Below are positions 23,005 to 34,982 of a stretch of 64,000 nt of DNA, piece by piece. The position numbers and the translations under genes were made by a program. The DNA comes from Aphrocallistes beatrix (taxonomy: Eukaryota; Porifera; Hexactinellida; Sceptrulophora; Aphrocallistidae), in contig OY725488.1 of NCBI GenBank assembly GCA_963281255.1, positions 10,637,524 through 10,701,523 of the forward strand. The letters run 5' to 3'. The notes below the pieces were generated by a model. It saw only the letters and a program-made list of their open reading frames with translations. It was not told where the DNA came from and searched no databases. Position 1 is the stretch's first letter, and each line of letters starts with the position of its first letter.

Positions 23005-23516
23005 ATAAACGAAGATTATTGAATATGCAGAAACTAACACTTATTTCGACACATTTACTAGTAAAAGTATTTATGTATGGTTCTTATAAATCTATTAAAT
23101 AAATTGTCCCAAACTCTTCGTGTTATAAATAAGTGAAAGTTATTACAATGGATATATAATAACTGCAGAAGAAAAATCTGAGTCGAAGTGGAGAGCTTTA
23201 AAATCTGGATAAATTAACGTCATTCAAAAGTGACTGTGCACAATTCATTTACAGTATGGCATAGATATAGGTTTGACTAAGACAAGTCATTAATGCATAT
23301 CTTTCAGGAATTTCGACGATGAGTCAGTCGAAATACCAAAGTTGCTGATCAGTTAACTAGAAATATGATGGTATCAATATATACAAAAGTATATTTATAA
23401 TAACACAGTTTGTTGTAGAAATTAGCTTCGTGAAATATTCACCATCTTGTTGTCTGACTAAATGTGAATGGATGTAAATTGTATAGAAAAATTATAAGTT
23501 ATTCGCATAAGAGGGC

Positions 23517-23779
23517 CAGGGCCGGCGACAGGGGGGGGTAGCTTGGGCTAAAACCGGGGGGCCCGTGGTAAATAGGGGTCCGGGGTAAATAGGGGCCCCA
23601 GGTCGGCATGTAATAGTTTCTTTATGATTTAAGATGTCAATTGTAATTGTGTCTTGTATGCACATAATAAGCTTGTATCACAATATGAATTCCTTTGTTT
23701 CAGTTTTCACTAATAGAATAATGGAGGGGCCCGGCCAGAATTCTTACTAGGGGGCCCGTAAATTCTGTCGCCGGCCCTG
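23517..23779. mobile_element. 263-bp hAT-type MITE
   Basis: Perfect 15-bp inverted ends CAGGGCCGGCGACAG, typical of hAT elements, and an 8-bp duplication AAGAGGGC (23509-23516, 23780-23787). The GC-rich ends stand out from the AT-rich setting. No coding capacity. Confidence 0.94.
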
Positions 23780-24234
23780 AAGAGGGCACGCCAGATTGAA
23801 ATACCAATGTCCAGCCATTTCATTTTGTCTGTGAAACAGGGACGTGTTTAGGGAAGCGACTGAGCCATGGTCTGAAGCCCTGCATCCAGATTATTAGAAC
23901 AATATTAATTAACAGAATGAACACTATCATATTATTCTACATGAGATAGAGTGTTTGTTTTGACTTAGCTTGCTTTGACTAACTTATTTTATGCAAAATA
24001 ATAATATCACTCCAGATTTACAAAGAGAATCCCGAGCCCCTAGGAGTCATGGCTAGCTTTGGATACTAGATAGGGACATAGGCGCCCGCACAACCTAAAT
24101 GCGCCCCTGCTGTGAAAAGGAAGGTCGGAAATGGAGAGTTGGGTGATGGAAATTTTAATTTACTCTACTGGTTACCAAGAGAATTGAACAGTGCAGGATG
24201 TGGCACCTTCAAGAGGGAGGAAGTTCTGGTCCTA

Positions 24235-25725
24235 GCATCACAATGAAGTCAACCTTTGGTAATTCCCATTTAAAAATTCTCAAATTTCAGCAAATCACAG
24301 ATCAGTAAAGAAACCATCATAACTTGCTAGTCTATATATTAATTCTAACCACAAAAATATATTTTTGGAAGAATCATTCATAATCTTAAATATACGCGTA
24401 GTCATGTATCAGAATTGAGGATATACACTGGTATACGTGCATTGGTGTGCTGAGCATGCATGCCAGCCTCTGCATGGGAAAAAGCGGGACATGAGTAGTA
24501 TTTTAGCGGGACATTGTATATTTGTGATAATCCTACACACTGAAAAACGAGACAATTTCACTTTTTGAGACATTTTCGTGGGAAATTGTTTTCAAAATAT
24601 GTTCGAATAAACGGGACAGTTGGAAAGTATGACTGAACTAATGATAGTTGCTGATGGGAGCATGATGGCGTGTGGCATAGAACAGTTAGTGTACAAATTT
24701 AACTGTGAAATATCAAGAAGTATATAGTACAAGATCTTACTTTTGATGATGTTCTTAGTACTTTCAACTTCATTATTGTTCTTGCAATACGTACTTGTAT
24801 AAAGCCTTAAATTACACTCTCAAATGATGAATAGTCTACAAAAAGCAATATACAACCAGGAACTTACATCTCTAGTTACTGCTAGCTATACCTAAACTAT
24901 GGTTAATAAACAAATTCCTCATAATAAATCTCTGAAAATGATTAATCAGTAAAACATCTCACCTTTTAGGGAATGACATTAATTCTAAAAACTTTCCCAC
25001 AATCTAACATCCAAGAATGTTGGAAACTATCACTGCTGTATGATATCAAATTATAAGTTACAAGCGTTTGATGGCTAAGACTGATATCCTCGCATGAACG
25101 CTCAATTTTCAATAAACTATCATGATTAATGTTTATATATAAAATAAATAACTCATCACATTATAAGTTTGTAATACTGTATGTACTCTAGTAGCAAATG
25201 CTTAATGAAGGTAGAATGTTGTTGATGGCTAGTCCCTCAGTAATAGAAGGGATTATTTTAGAGAATCATTAAATTAGTGTGGTACAAATGATTTAGAGTA
25301 GAAAATGCTGATACAACTTGTAGAACAAAATAAAATAAAGTCGAAAAGAAAGAACTAAAAAGTACAAATAAATTTTTAATAAAATCCTGAATTTGTAGAT
25401 GACTACTTCACAAGTGTTCAAGAAACATTGAAAACATTGGAAATAACCTTTCGACTGACTAAAAGGAAGGTAGAAATCTTAATGCATTAAAATGCATAGA
25501 TGAGTTAGTAGAAAGTAAATCTACAGGTAAAGGGAAATATTTGTAGAAATATTTTTTGCATAAATAAGAAGCCTAGAAACGAACATTAGTTTTGGAGTAT
25601 TGCACTCTGACACGATAACTGACACATTCCGAAAAGATTTTAAGTAAGCATCTATTATTTATTTATTTTTTATTTCTAATCAATAAATAGACAAGATTTT
25701 TCAGTTCACTAAAATTTATCATAAA
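24235..25725 (+). repeat. 1.45-kb direct duplication, source copy (partner 26398-27838)
   Basis: Starts GCATCACAATGAAGTCAACC and runs to about 25725; the partner interrupts the relic array gene. No terminal inverted repeats are visible, so it looks like a segmental copy rather than a transposon. Confidence 0.8.
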
Positions 25726-26212
25726 ATATCCCAACATTTGGTGAATAAATTTCCAACACTCATCTACTGATGGAAATAATTAATTCTTTCAGTGCAAATA
25801 TAAACCTACATATAGGGAAATTTGAATATAAATTGTAAATTGGTGATCTCTCTTAATTAAATTCGATGTACATGTTTTACATTACACATGTCGCATATTT
25901 ATAATTCCTATGTTGTCCTTTTATTGGCTCAATGAAATGTTTGAAAATAAATTATTAGAATCTATCAATATTAGAAATGGATTGTTCCTGTTTTGTGTGA
26001 ATTTAGTGTGGAACAAAATATAGGAATGATAGATGAGATTTTTATTTCAAGGAATTTTCAAAATTCTTCATAATAAACAAATAACAAAAATAATTAAACA
26101 TTGTATTTTAAACGCACTCTATCTCCTTAAATACAAATAGTTTGAATAAAATATCGTAGTATATTGTTTACATATTTGACCATTTTTTCTCTTCAAATAT
26201 TTCTAGTCCAAG

Positions 26213-28274
26213 ATGTCAGCTATACTACATAACGAGAATAAAAGGTTCTTGAACTACTTCAAGACAGGGAATACTTCCTATCTATCTGACATGTCACAAA
26301 CCTCACAACTCAATGCTACACTCCACACGAGAGATCACGAGGGGAAAGATAGTGAGAGAGATTGAGAGAGCACTTCTCACTGCAAGAGACAGTGAGCGCA
26401 TCACAATGAAATCAACCTTTGGTAATTTCCATTTAAAAATTCTCAAATTTCAGCAAATCACAGATCAGTAAAGAAACCATCATAACTTGCTAGTCTATAT
26501 ATTAATTCTAACCACAAAAATATATTTTTGGAAGAATCGTTCATAATCTTAAATATACGCGTAGTCATGTATCAGAATTGAGGATATACACTGGTATACG
26601 TGCATTGGTGTGCTGAGCATGCATGCCAGCCTCTGCATGGGAAAAAGCGGGACATGAGTAGTATTTTAGCGGGACATTGTATATTTGTGATAATCCTACA
26701 CACTGAAAAACGAGACAATTTCACTTTTTGAGACATTTTCGTGGGAAATTGTTTTCAAAATATGTTCGAATAAACGGGACAGTTGGAAAGTATGACTGAA
26801 CTAATGATAGTTGCTGATGGGAGCATGATGGCGTGTGGCATAGAACAGTTAGTGTACAAATTTAACTGTGAAATATCAAGAAGTATATAGTACAAGATCT
26901 TACTTTTGATGATGTTCTTAGTACTTTCAACTTCATTATTGTTCTTGCAATACGTACTTGTATAAAGCCTTAAATTACACTCTCAAATGATGTATAGTCT
27001 ACAAAAAGCAATATACAGCCAGGAACTTACATCTCTAGTTACTGTTAGCTATACCTAAACTATGGTTAATAAGCAAATTCCTTATAATAAATCTCTGAAA
27101 ATGATTAATCAATAAAACATCTCACCTTTTAAGGGATGATCTGAATTCTAAAAACTACCCACAATCTAGATATCCAAAAATGTTGAAAACTATCACTGTT
27201 GTATCATTTCAAATTATAAGTCACAAGCGCTTGATGGCTAAGACTGATATCCTCGCATGAAGCTCAATTTTCAATAAACCATCAAGATTAATGTTTATAT
27301 AGAAAATAGATAACATATCACATTATAAGTTTGTAATAATGTATGTGCTTTGGTAGTAAATGCTTAATTTAAGGTAGAATGTTGATAATAGCTAGTCCCT
27401 CAGTAATAGAAGGGATTATTTTAGTTGATTAAATTAGTGTGGTAGAAATGATTTAGAGTAGAAAATGCTGATAGAACGGAAAAGTACAAATAATCTTTTA
27501 ATAATATTCCTAAATTTGTAGATAATTACTTCAGTGTTCACGAAACCTTGGAAACATTGGAAATAACCTTTCGACTGACTAAATAACAGGTAGACATCTC
27601 AATGCATTAAAATGCATATACTGAGTTAGTAGAAAGTAAATCTACAGGTAAAGGGAAATATTTTGTAGAAATATTTTTTTGTATAAATAAGAAGCCTAGA
27701 GAAATTACTTTTTGAATATTGCATCCTAACACGATAACTGACACATTCTGAAAAGATTTTGAGTAAGTACATCTATAATTTATTTATTTTTGATTTCTAA
27801 TCAATAAATAGATAGGATTTTTCAGTTAAAATTTATGATATCGGCATGACTCCTGTGCACAGAGCTATTGAAACTCACCAGCAGCTCAATCTGGTGAGAG
27901 AGCTGATGAATCCCGGTGAGACAGAGACGATGGAAGATAGAGAGATGAGAGGAGATGTTGTGAGAGTTCTGACAGGCAAGAACAGCTCCAGTGCACTCCA
28001 TCTAGCAGCAGCTACTGGCAATGGAATGCTAGTGGAATATATCTTGCTTCAAGTGCCATTCTCAGATCGATCTGAGTTAATAAACCTTTCAAACGGACAC
28101 GGAGACACCGCACTCCACACGGCGGTAGCATGGGACAGATTGGAGTGTGTGCAGTGTCTGCTTCTTCACGGGAGCTGTGTGGATGTGTGGAATGGAGAGG
28201 AGGAGTTGCCACTGGACTGCTGTGGCTCTGATCAGATGAGACAACTGCTCATACCTCACTACGGAATCAACTGA
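26213..28274 (+). pseudogene. Relic IkB-like array gene, split and internally deleted
   Basis: The 5' part (26213-26397) codes a head beginning MSAILHNENKRFLNY, the LNATLHTRDHEG stretch, then jumps by a deletion of about 400 bp directly to KIVREIERALLTARDSE. It is broken there by a direct 1.44-kb copy of upstream DNA (26398-27842). The 3' part (27843-28274) resumes at GMTPVHRAIETHQQ and runs to HYGIN, open for 142 residues. Ankyrin repeats 1-3 are largely lost. No TATAAATA is found at the usual distance upstream. It cannot make the family protein; the 3' ORF is well kept, so the break is recent or the segment is under gene conversion. Confidence 0.85.
26398..27838 (+). repeat. 1.44-kb direct duplication, inserted copy
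   Basis: High similarity to 24235-25725, placed inside the relic gene exactly between GAGACAGTGAG and GGCATGACTCC. GCAT is present at both junctions, so a 4-base microhomology or target duplication is possible. Confidence 0.8.
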
Positions 28275-29479
28275 ACTGATTTGATACCGTTTTTCGGGAC
28301 CTTTTACTTGTAGTTATCATGATCTTTTGGGAATGGTAGGCAGTATTTAATAATAGTGGATAAATAGTAGTATGTATCTACATGAGACAGGAAGCAAAAT
28401 TACAGTGATACAATGTTAAGATTGATTTACATATTTAGGTACAGATGTCGCAATAAACACAATTGACTTCAAGAAATATTGTATTCTTTCTAAAGTATAA
28501 AATATCTGTGATTGTTTAGGAATGACTACCATCAACTATCGATGGAATAATTAGGAAATGGATGATGCTTTCAAGAGCTGTTGAGGTATATCAATAAAGC
28601 ATTCAGCAAGATGAGGTAGGTAAATTATTCTAGTTGTATCCATGTCCAGTAGAAGAAATTTTGTATCCTATTATATCATTAACTTAAAAGCCAAAAAGTG
28701 TTGGGTTTCATGTATTATCAATGAGAGCCTTCATTGGGATTGAGAAGTTAACATCATATTCTTATTATACGTAGAATGATGGGGAAACCAGATATCTTAG
28801 CTTTTATTATATATTGTTGATCACTAACTTTTTGTGAAAAGTCACTGCTTTCACTACGTATGCCTTTTATCCTTTAGCTAATATGACGTTACTCCTACTT
28901 AATATATTAGAATAACTGAACAATGTTTCAAGATAATGTACTGTCCTGTAATTGTGTTGATATTAGACTTTTTGTTAGTATTGTTTTTGTTTGTGTATTT
29001 TAATATGTTTTACTGGTATTCACAAATTAAAGATTATAGATTAACTCATGATATATTTCCTCCAATAAATCAATTTACGCTGTAGTTCCGTCTTCTCTAG
29101 TATTTCTAAGTATCGTATTCTCTCACTGTTGCCAGGACGGCACCACTGGTCCTATTGGCACGGTTTTAACCAGACCATTTTTCAAAGTGGGCCAAAAATT
29201 GATCTTATTACGAAAAATAGGTCCGAAGAGATCAATTTTGGAAGGCCAAAACTGGTGACAGGTCCCCTGACAAAATTAGTCCGGGTCAATTTTTATGCTA
29301 TGCCAACACTAAAGCAGTCCTCTCCTCATAGGATATGAACTTTACAATCACTCTAGGAGGTATCTATGTGCCAATGGGCTTCACTCCATACGTATATACT
29401 AAGTCCTAGATATTAAGTGTAGTATATACTAAAATATTAATATATTACGCTTAAATTACCCGGAAAGGTGAAATTTGGT
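28275..29479. other. Intergenic DNA
   Basis: No gene recognised. A 69-residue ORF near 29129 lacks any domain signature. Confidence 0.5.
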
Positions 29480-30070
29480 AAAAATCAAAGTAGACCCATC
29501 TGAGGTGCAGATCCTGGTAAACTCTGGCATCTTCGTGGTGTCGCTATAGGCTTAGTCACAAACCACATTTACATTGCCGAGAGAGTTATCACGATACTGT
29601 CCATATTTTCAGGATCTGGTGAGTACCTAAACCGTTTAGGCTCGTGAGTATAGTCGTTTAGGCTAAACGACTATACTCACGAGCACATGAAATTACTATA
29701 TGGTATCGCCATACAGGGAGATAGCCTATATGTGACAGACAAGTAAGTACACAGAGTGTTCCACTTGTAGATACGTGTAGGAGCTAAGTTCCGTTTGGTG
29801 GGTAGGATAGGAAGCAGAGAGTTTGGTATCGGACAGTTTGATTACCTTCAACAGCTCTCCATCTCTAATAGCGAAGATGTTTACACAGCTGATTATAACA
29901 ATGATAGAATTCAAGTGATAGACAGTTCCCTGCACCCGCCAAAACGTTGACACATTCATCCATGCACACACCATGTGATGTAAAATTAACTGCGGAAATG
30001 ATATACATACATAGTTCGAAAGACTCTCCCTGTGCCCATGTGTTTAATTATATAAGATACATTCTCCACT
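29480..30070 (+). pseudogene. NHL-repeat pseudogene
   Basis: Fragments of NHL blades are readable in shifting frames: RGVAIGLVTNHIYIAERVI (about 29540), LLYGIAIQGDSLYVTDK (29692), QLSISNSEDVYTADYNNDRI (29847) and CDVKLTAEMIYIHSSKDSPC (29978). Frames change at least three times and stops intervene. A perfect hairpin at 29640-29683 is inserted between two blades. It lies on the opposite strand from, and 5 kb from, the NHL gene at 34983-36180, to which it is probably related. Confidence 0.75.
29640..29683. repeat. Perfect hairpin
   Basis: CTCGTGAGTATAGTCGTTTAG is followed after two bases by its reverse complement CTAAACGACTATACTCACGAG: 21-bp stem, 2-nt loop. It sits within the NHL pseudogene. 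Confidence 0.85.
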
Positions 30071-30495
30071 AATCATTCAATTACGTATTCTTATTTTCAA
30101 TGGATTAGTTAATATGCTTAGATTGTATACTGTAATCCCGAAACGAGTGTGCACCGTGCGGTTTGCAGAAATATTTGAATAATTTCAGAATCAGAATTTT
30201 GTCGGGGAAGTTTACCTGCTACTTTTTTTGCCTACCATCCATAAAATTTACCTACTTTTGTTCAAATAAAAAAGGTAGTAAGTAGCAAGTAAATATAAGT
30301 ACTGAGTAGATTCCTGTATCTTATATAGTATTCAAACTGCCATTTGAGCAATATTGGGAAATATTTTTCTTTTTTTTCATTTTATTAATAATATCACATT
30401 TAAACTTGTTACAACTTACAACATTAATAAGCTTATTTAGTTATCAATGTTTCATGGATAATTGAACAGCTCCTCTCTAACAACAACAACAACTT

Positions 30496-31233
30496 TTAGT
30501 AAATTAGGATTCTTGTCCTTGAAAAGTTGGAGCCAAAATTGTTACTTGCATAGAGATCATAATCTCCAATGTTATTTGGATTGGCATTATTAATGATGAG
30601 GGTATTGCCAGTACATCCTTCCAACTTCACTCCATCCTTGTACCACTGATGGTGAGTCGCATTCTCGAAGTGAGCAGTGAGAGTTATTCTAGATCCTCGT
30701 GAGTATACTCCTCCTTCAGGTTGTATCAGCAGCTTAGGTGTCAGTTTTTCTAGTTGATGCTGCGTGTAGTAGAACTCTTGATTCAATTGAGATTCAGGGA
30801 ATTGTCTGTGTGGCACAGGAGAGGATTGAGGAAGAGGTTCTGTAGGCTCCACCTGCTGATATTCATTCACGACTGACTGAGTCACTCTCGGCTGTGCTTT
30901 CTTCAGTTCTGCCCATCTTGTCAACACAGTTTGATTCGTCTGCCCATCTTTAACTTCCAAGCAATAAAAACCGAAATCCTTTTCTTCAATCGGTCCAATA
31001 GTGAGATTGCTCCTACACATACGTGGCATCGATGCTCCCCTTTTGTCATACCATTGATACTTGGGATTATTCGCTTCAGCTCTCGCTGAGAAGTTAACGT
31101 ATGCGCCTATCTTCCCTATTGCGTCAATTGGCTCTGCAATTATTTTTATCTGACCAATAAATGCTGCCCCTCCCTTTTCGGGATATTCTGGAGTAGTTGA
31201 CTGTATTGCATCTGCATAGAGGTTATCTCCCAT
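30496..31233 (-). CDS. Two-Ig-domain intracellular protein, MALT1 Ig1-Ig2-like
   Basis: Intronless 245 residues with no signal peptide or membrane segment, so probably intracellular. Ig1 is about 27-112: strand C motif YQWYDKRG (59-66), then LTIGPIEEKDFGFYCLEV (77-94) and RWAEL (106-110). Ig2 is about 165-245: HQWYKDGVKL (195-204) and NIGDYDLYASNNFG (221-234). The GFYCLEV...TRWAEL ending of Ig1 and the PKLLIQPEGG start of Ig2 resemble MALT1 Ig1 and Ig2. The usual B-strand Cys are absent (NFSARAE, TLTAHFE) and Ig2 lacks the F-strand Cys, so disulfides are not expected. There is no death domain and no paracaspase domain in this ORF. TATAAATA is 48 nt before the ATG. It could instead be another intracellular I-set protein; the MALT1 link is an inference. 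Confidence 0.75.
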   Translation of the reverse strand: MGDNLYADAIQSTTPEYPEKGGAAFIGQIKIIAEPIDAIGKIGAYVNFSARAEANNPKYQWYDKRGASMPRMCRSNLTIGPIEEKDFGFYCLEVKDGQTNQTVLTRWAELKKAQPRVTQSVVNEYQQVEPTEPLPQSSPVPHRQFPESQLNQEFYYTQHQLEKLTPKLLIQPEGGVYSRGSRITLTAHFENATHHQWYKDGVKLEGCTGNTLIINNANPNNIGDYDLYASNNFGSNFSRTRILIY

Positions 31234-31273
31234 TGATTTTCTTTCACTGTTCTCTTGAATACTTCTGCTCTGC

Positions 31274-31281
31274 TATTTATA
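31274..31281 (-). promoter_or_regulatory. TATA box of the two-Ig gene
   Basis: TATAAATA on the minus strand, 48 nt before the ATG at 31233; the same octamer as in the IkB-like array. Confidence 0.65.
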
Positions 31282-31360
31282 CCTTACATTGATATTAATT
31301 ACTGGAAGAAATTCAATAGTAGATGTCGTAATATGCCCATAGTTAGAATCTCCAGTCTTT

Positions 31361-31550
31361 CAACATCTATCGCATCCGGTTTCAATCTTTTTTGGCTGTG
31401 GACCTCCTGTAGCAATTCTCATACATTCTGTGGACCCCTTCCTATTAACTGTAACACAAAGTTTCGAATCCTGTAGATCTCTTGATATCTTCTGTGAATC
31501 ACTAAGGGGTCCATGGACCTCAGGTTGGGAACTACTGATCTATCGTATTC
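31361..31550 (-). mobile_element. hAT-type MITE remnant
   Basis: Minus strand starts AGTAGTTCCCAACCTGAGGT and carries GGTCCATGGACCCC, the same family as 48310-48451. No clear 8-bp duplication found. Confidence 0.5.
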
Positions 31551-34500
31551 CCCACTAATATAAAATTACAATTTGATCAAAATTGCATAGAAAAAAAGAG
31601 AATATCAATGTCTATCCGAATGTCAAATCAATATTTGCAAATAAGCCAAGTTTTAGGAAATTTCATTGTACAAACTATTGTGAACCCATTTTTTGCATGG
31701 TTAGAGAAAAATGAGAAAAAATCCGAAAAGATTTGTACATAATATCACTGGAAACATTATTCACAGAAGATGGGGTAAAATACTGGTTTCGACTGCAATC
31801 AGAATTTACAAATTAATGACTTTATTTATAGTGTTTGCTATAGCTTACTAATATGCATAATTATGGCAATTGTGGCTAGACCATGGATTAAATAGTATAG
31901 TTTTATACTAACCGGACATAAATACTAGACATTTCATTTTACAAATATACTAGTACTAAATTTGATATTTTCCTGAGAAGGAAAATTGATTATCCAATGA
32001 ATAAAATATTTTCTTGTGCCACCAAATATAGTATATGTAATTCATTACCACCATATTTGGTACTAGCTTGAATGTTTATTACAGCTGAAAGCTGATTAGT
32101 TTTATTCCTCTCTTTTTGAAAGTATTTGTAGTAAACCAATAGACTCATTTAGCATTATTTGATACTTGCTTTCAGTCATATTGAAACAGAGTTCATGAGT
32201 TCGCTGTAATGTTCCCAGAATATTTATAGCATAAACTCACATCCACATTGAAACTAATATAATTATGTTGAAAGGAAGAGTTTACCAAGAAATTAATATA
32301 AAAGTTTAATAATTATCAACCTGGAAATTTTCTAGGTATTATTCCCTAAGAAGCAAAGTTGAGCTCATCTTGCATCACATGCTTGCTTAAGGTTGATTTA
32401 ATTTGAATATAATTTTCCTTTCAATGAATCTCAATACATTTATTCCCTTAAAAGGTTCAAAAAAGCTAAGATAATATTATGAGTATACTTATTAGTTATA
32501 AAATTGTAGCTATTACAATTATATCGAAGTCACGTAGCTACAAACTCTTGTTACTGGTGTGTTTTTCACAAAAACTTATAACACCAGCAGGTTTTGTCCA
32601 AAATTGGATTAAATCACTTATTTTCTAGAGTTATATCTGATGTCATTATTCTTTGAACAATCTTTAGATATTGTTAATGGTCAGTGATGATTGATTTTAA
32701 GTGCAGATTAATTGCTAGAAGTATTAGTCAAAATTTATGATCTATAATATATTCTGAGTACCGCCACTGTAGCTATCTTAGATAGTAAAACTCAATGATA
32801 ATGATTAAGGACTACTATTCGATCATAAGACTGTATGTTGTAAATTCACATCTACTTGTATGTTCCATTTCATGCCTGTATCACTTATTTGTGCATGAGA
32901 CTCGTTTCTTAAGTTTCCAGAGCAACTTATAATTTCTCATATGAGAAAAAAACAGTTTTCGGTAAGTGTTAGTTTTTATTCCATATATATAGCGTACTAT
33001 ATACCTGTATTTATACGCGTACATATATGGCTTTTGTCGATTGTAGAGAGATGTCCACTTTTCTGCAGGGTATTATACAGCCACCCAGAAATACGCTCCT
33101 AGTCTCAGATCCATTCATTTTCATACGCTTAGATCGATAAATAACATATAATATAAGGTAAATTGCGTAAAGTTTTGACGCTCATAAGGTAGATAACATC
33201 TCTAAATAAGTCTGTATTGCTGTTATAATCGATATCACTAGAAAAAACACTAAAATTGTCAAATTTTCAAATTTTGATGCGTAATGATTACATTATAACT
33301 AAGTAATAGGCCATCTTTTTTTGATGAGATTTGTATCATATATATGAAGAGTATTCATATACACATTATATTAAAATTTCAGCCTCCTATGATCTAAAAT
33401 GGCTGAGTTATAGTCTAAAAACTGAAATTTCTAGTTATAAAAAGTGAAAATGACGTCATTCCATGATGAGTCAACATTTTTGTCTGTGGTCAGAACTTAG
33501 TGGAGCCATAGCCAAATGTGACTCCCACATGCCAAAAATCAGCTTTCTGTGTCTGGCAGTTTCTTCAATCAATTCGTTACAGATACTTGTATAAAGTAAG
33601 GATGTGTAGATACAGCATTAGTTCGAATTTCAAAGTTAGTTACGATCAAATTCGGAATTAACCTAAATTGAAGGATAATATTCGTTCGAATGGATTTTAA
33701 TGTAGTACTGTCATTGAGTAGTATTTGGAAGAGATATTTATAGTAACTGAGAGAGAAGCAGCATTTCTTTAGAGAAGGAAATTGAGGATGAAAAATGCAT
33801 TACTGAACGAAGGAAGTGATTGAGTGCCATTATGGAGAGCTATTTATAAGAACTGAGGGAAAAGCAGCATTTTCTGCTGAGAATATGAGAATTGGAAAAA
33901 TTCGACTAATGCATCCACCTCAATCTTGTTGATGACTCAAAAGCTCCAGTGGTCAAAAAAGCAAATTCCGCTGTAAAACTATCTAACTTAGAGGAATGAT
34001 GTATATCATAGTGAATACATAGTTACTTATTTTCCATCATACCATACGATACCGTTTATAAGTAGCTAAGTATCTAAAGTGATTATATCATATCATATAA
34101 TTATATAATATACTTGTATCATACATATATATATATATATTTCGAAATTAGGCCAAGTCTGTCAAATTCCATTTCCTTAGCAACACAGAAATATGTGAAC
34201 ATACCTATGACAGTCAGAGTTTTTGGTATATTCGGATGCAGCTAATTTGAACTTTTGTATATTGTTCCAAAATATTTGTCAATTTTTTAATAGATGCCTC
34301 CGCTATAAATGTACAAATTGGAATCTGAAAGTTTAGCTAATCTAGGGTCATTATGTCTGTGATCTGATTTTGTATTTAGATCGTTGTACATGTAAGTACT
34401 AGCTATATACTATTATTTGCATTATAACGATTATCGATTCAATAGTCAAGTCAGGTCACTCTTACACATAAATGCTACTGCTGTGGTATTGTAATCAATG

Positions 34501-34982
34501 TTCCTTGATGAAATTGATAAATCCAAATATTAAACACAAGTAGTACTTGTATGTAGCGCTATGGATCCATAGATATATGTGCAGTTAGGTCACTATTACA
34601 CTCTTAATCAGATCAAATGATCAGTTTCATTAGTTATTTTGTAAGTTCATATGATATCTCAAAATATTACCTTTCAAGTTTTAACAATTTAAAGAAGCTC
34701 CTATGAATGACGTAAATACAGCAATGATATTGGTGTTGCAGGAAATTAGAAACTTTCAAATAGAATGAAAAGCCAATAGCCAAATTACAGATTTGAAAAG
34801 TGGAAACTGCCATAGCAGCTAATCACTGACTAAGCATATTATGAAACGTAGATCCATCAATTACTGACCTATTAGAACTTACGTACAGAAAGATTTGGGA
34901 AAGTATTTATTAATAACATATTTTCTATAACACATACTCGTATATAGGTAACAGTAAGAATACAAACAAACAAATCAGAACA
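31551..34982. other. Gene-poor AT-rich region
   Basis: No gene recognised. It contains a truncated relative of the 17103 MITE (33066-33160), an imperfect direct repeat near 33735 and 33850 (GAGAG...AAGCAGCATTT), an (AT)n run near 34126-34140, and a CRE (TGACGTCA, 33451-33458) 8 bp from an AP-1 site (TGAGTCA, 33467-33473). Confidence 0.5.

Larger units (their letters stand above)
23005..26212. other. Intergenic DNA after the intact array
   Basis: No gene seen. It holds a hAT MITE (23517-23779), GGGAC-type repeat DNA (24475-24640) and the first copy of a 1.45-kb duplicated block (24235-25725). Confidence 0.6.
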
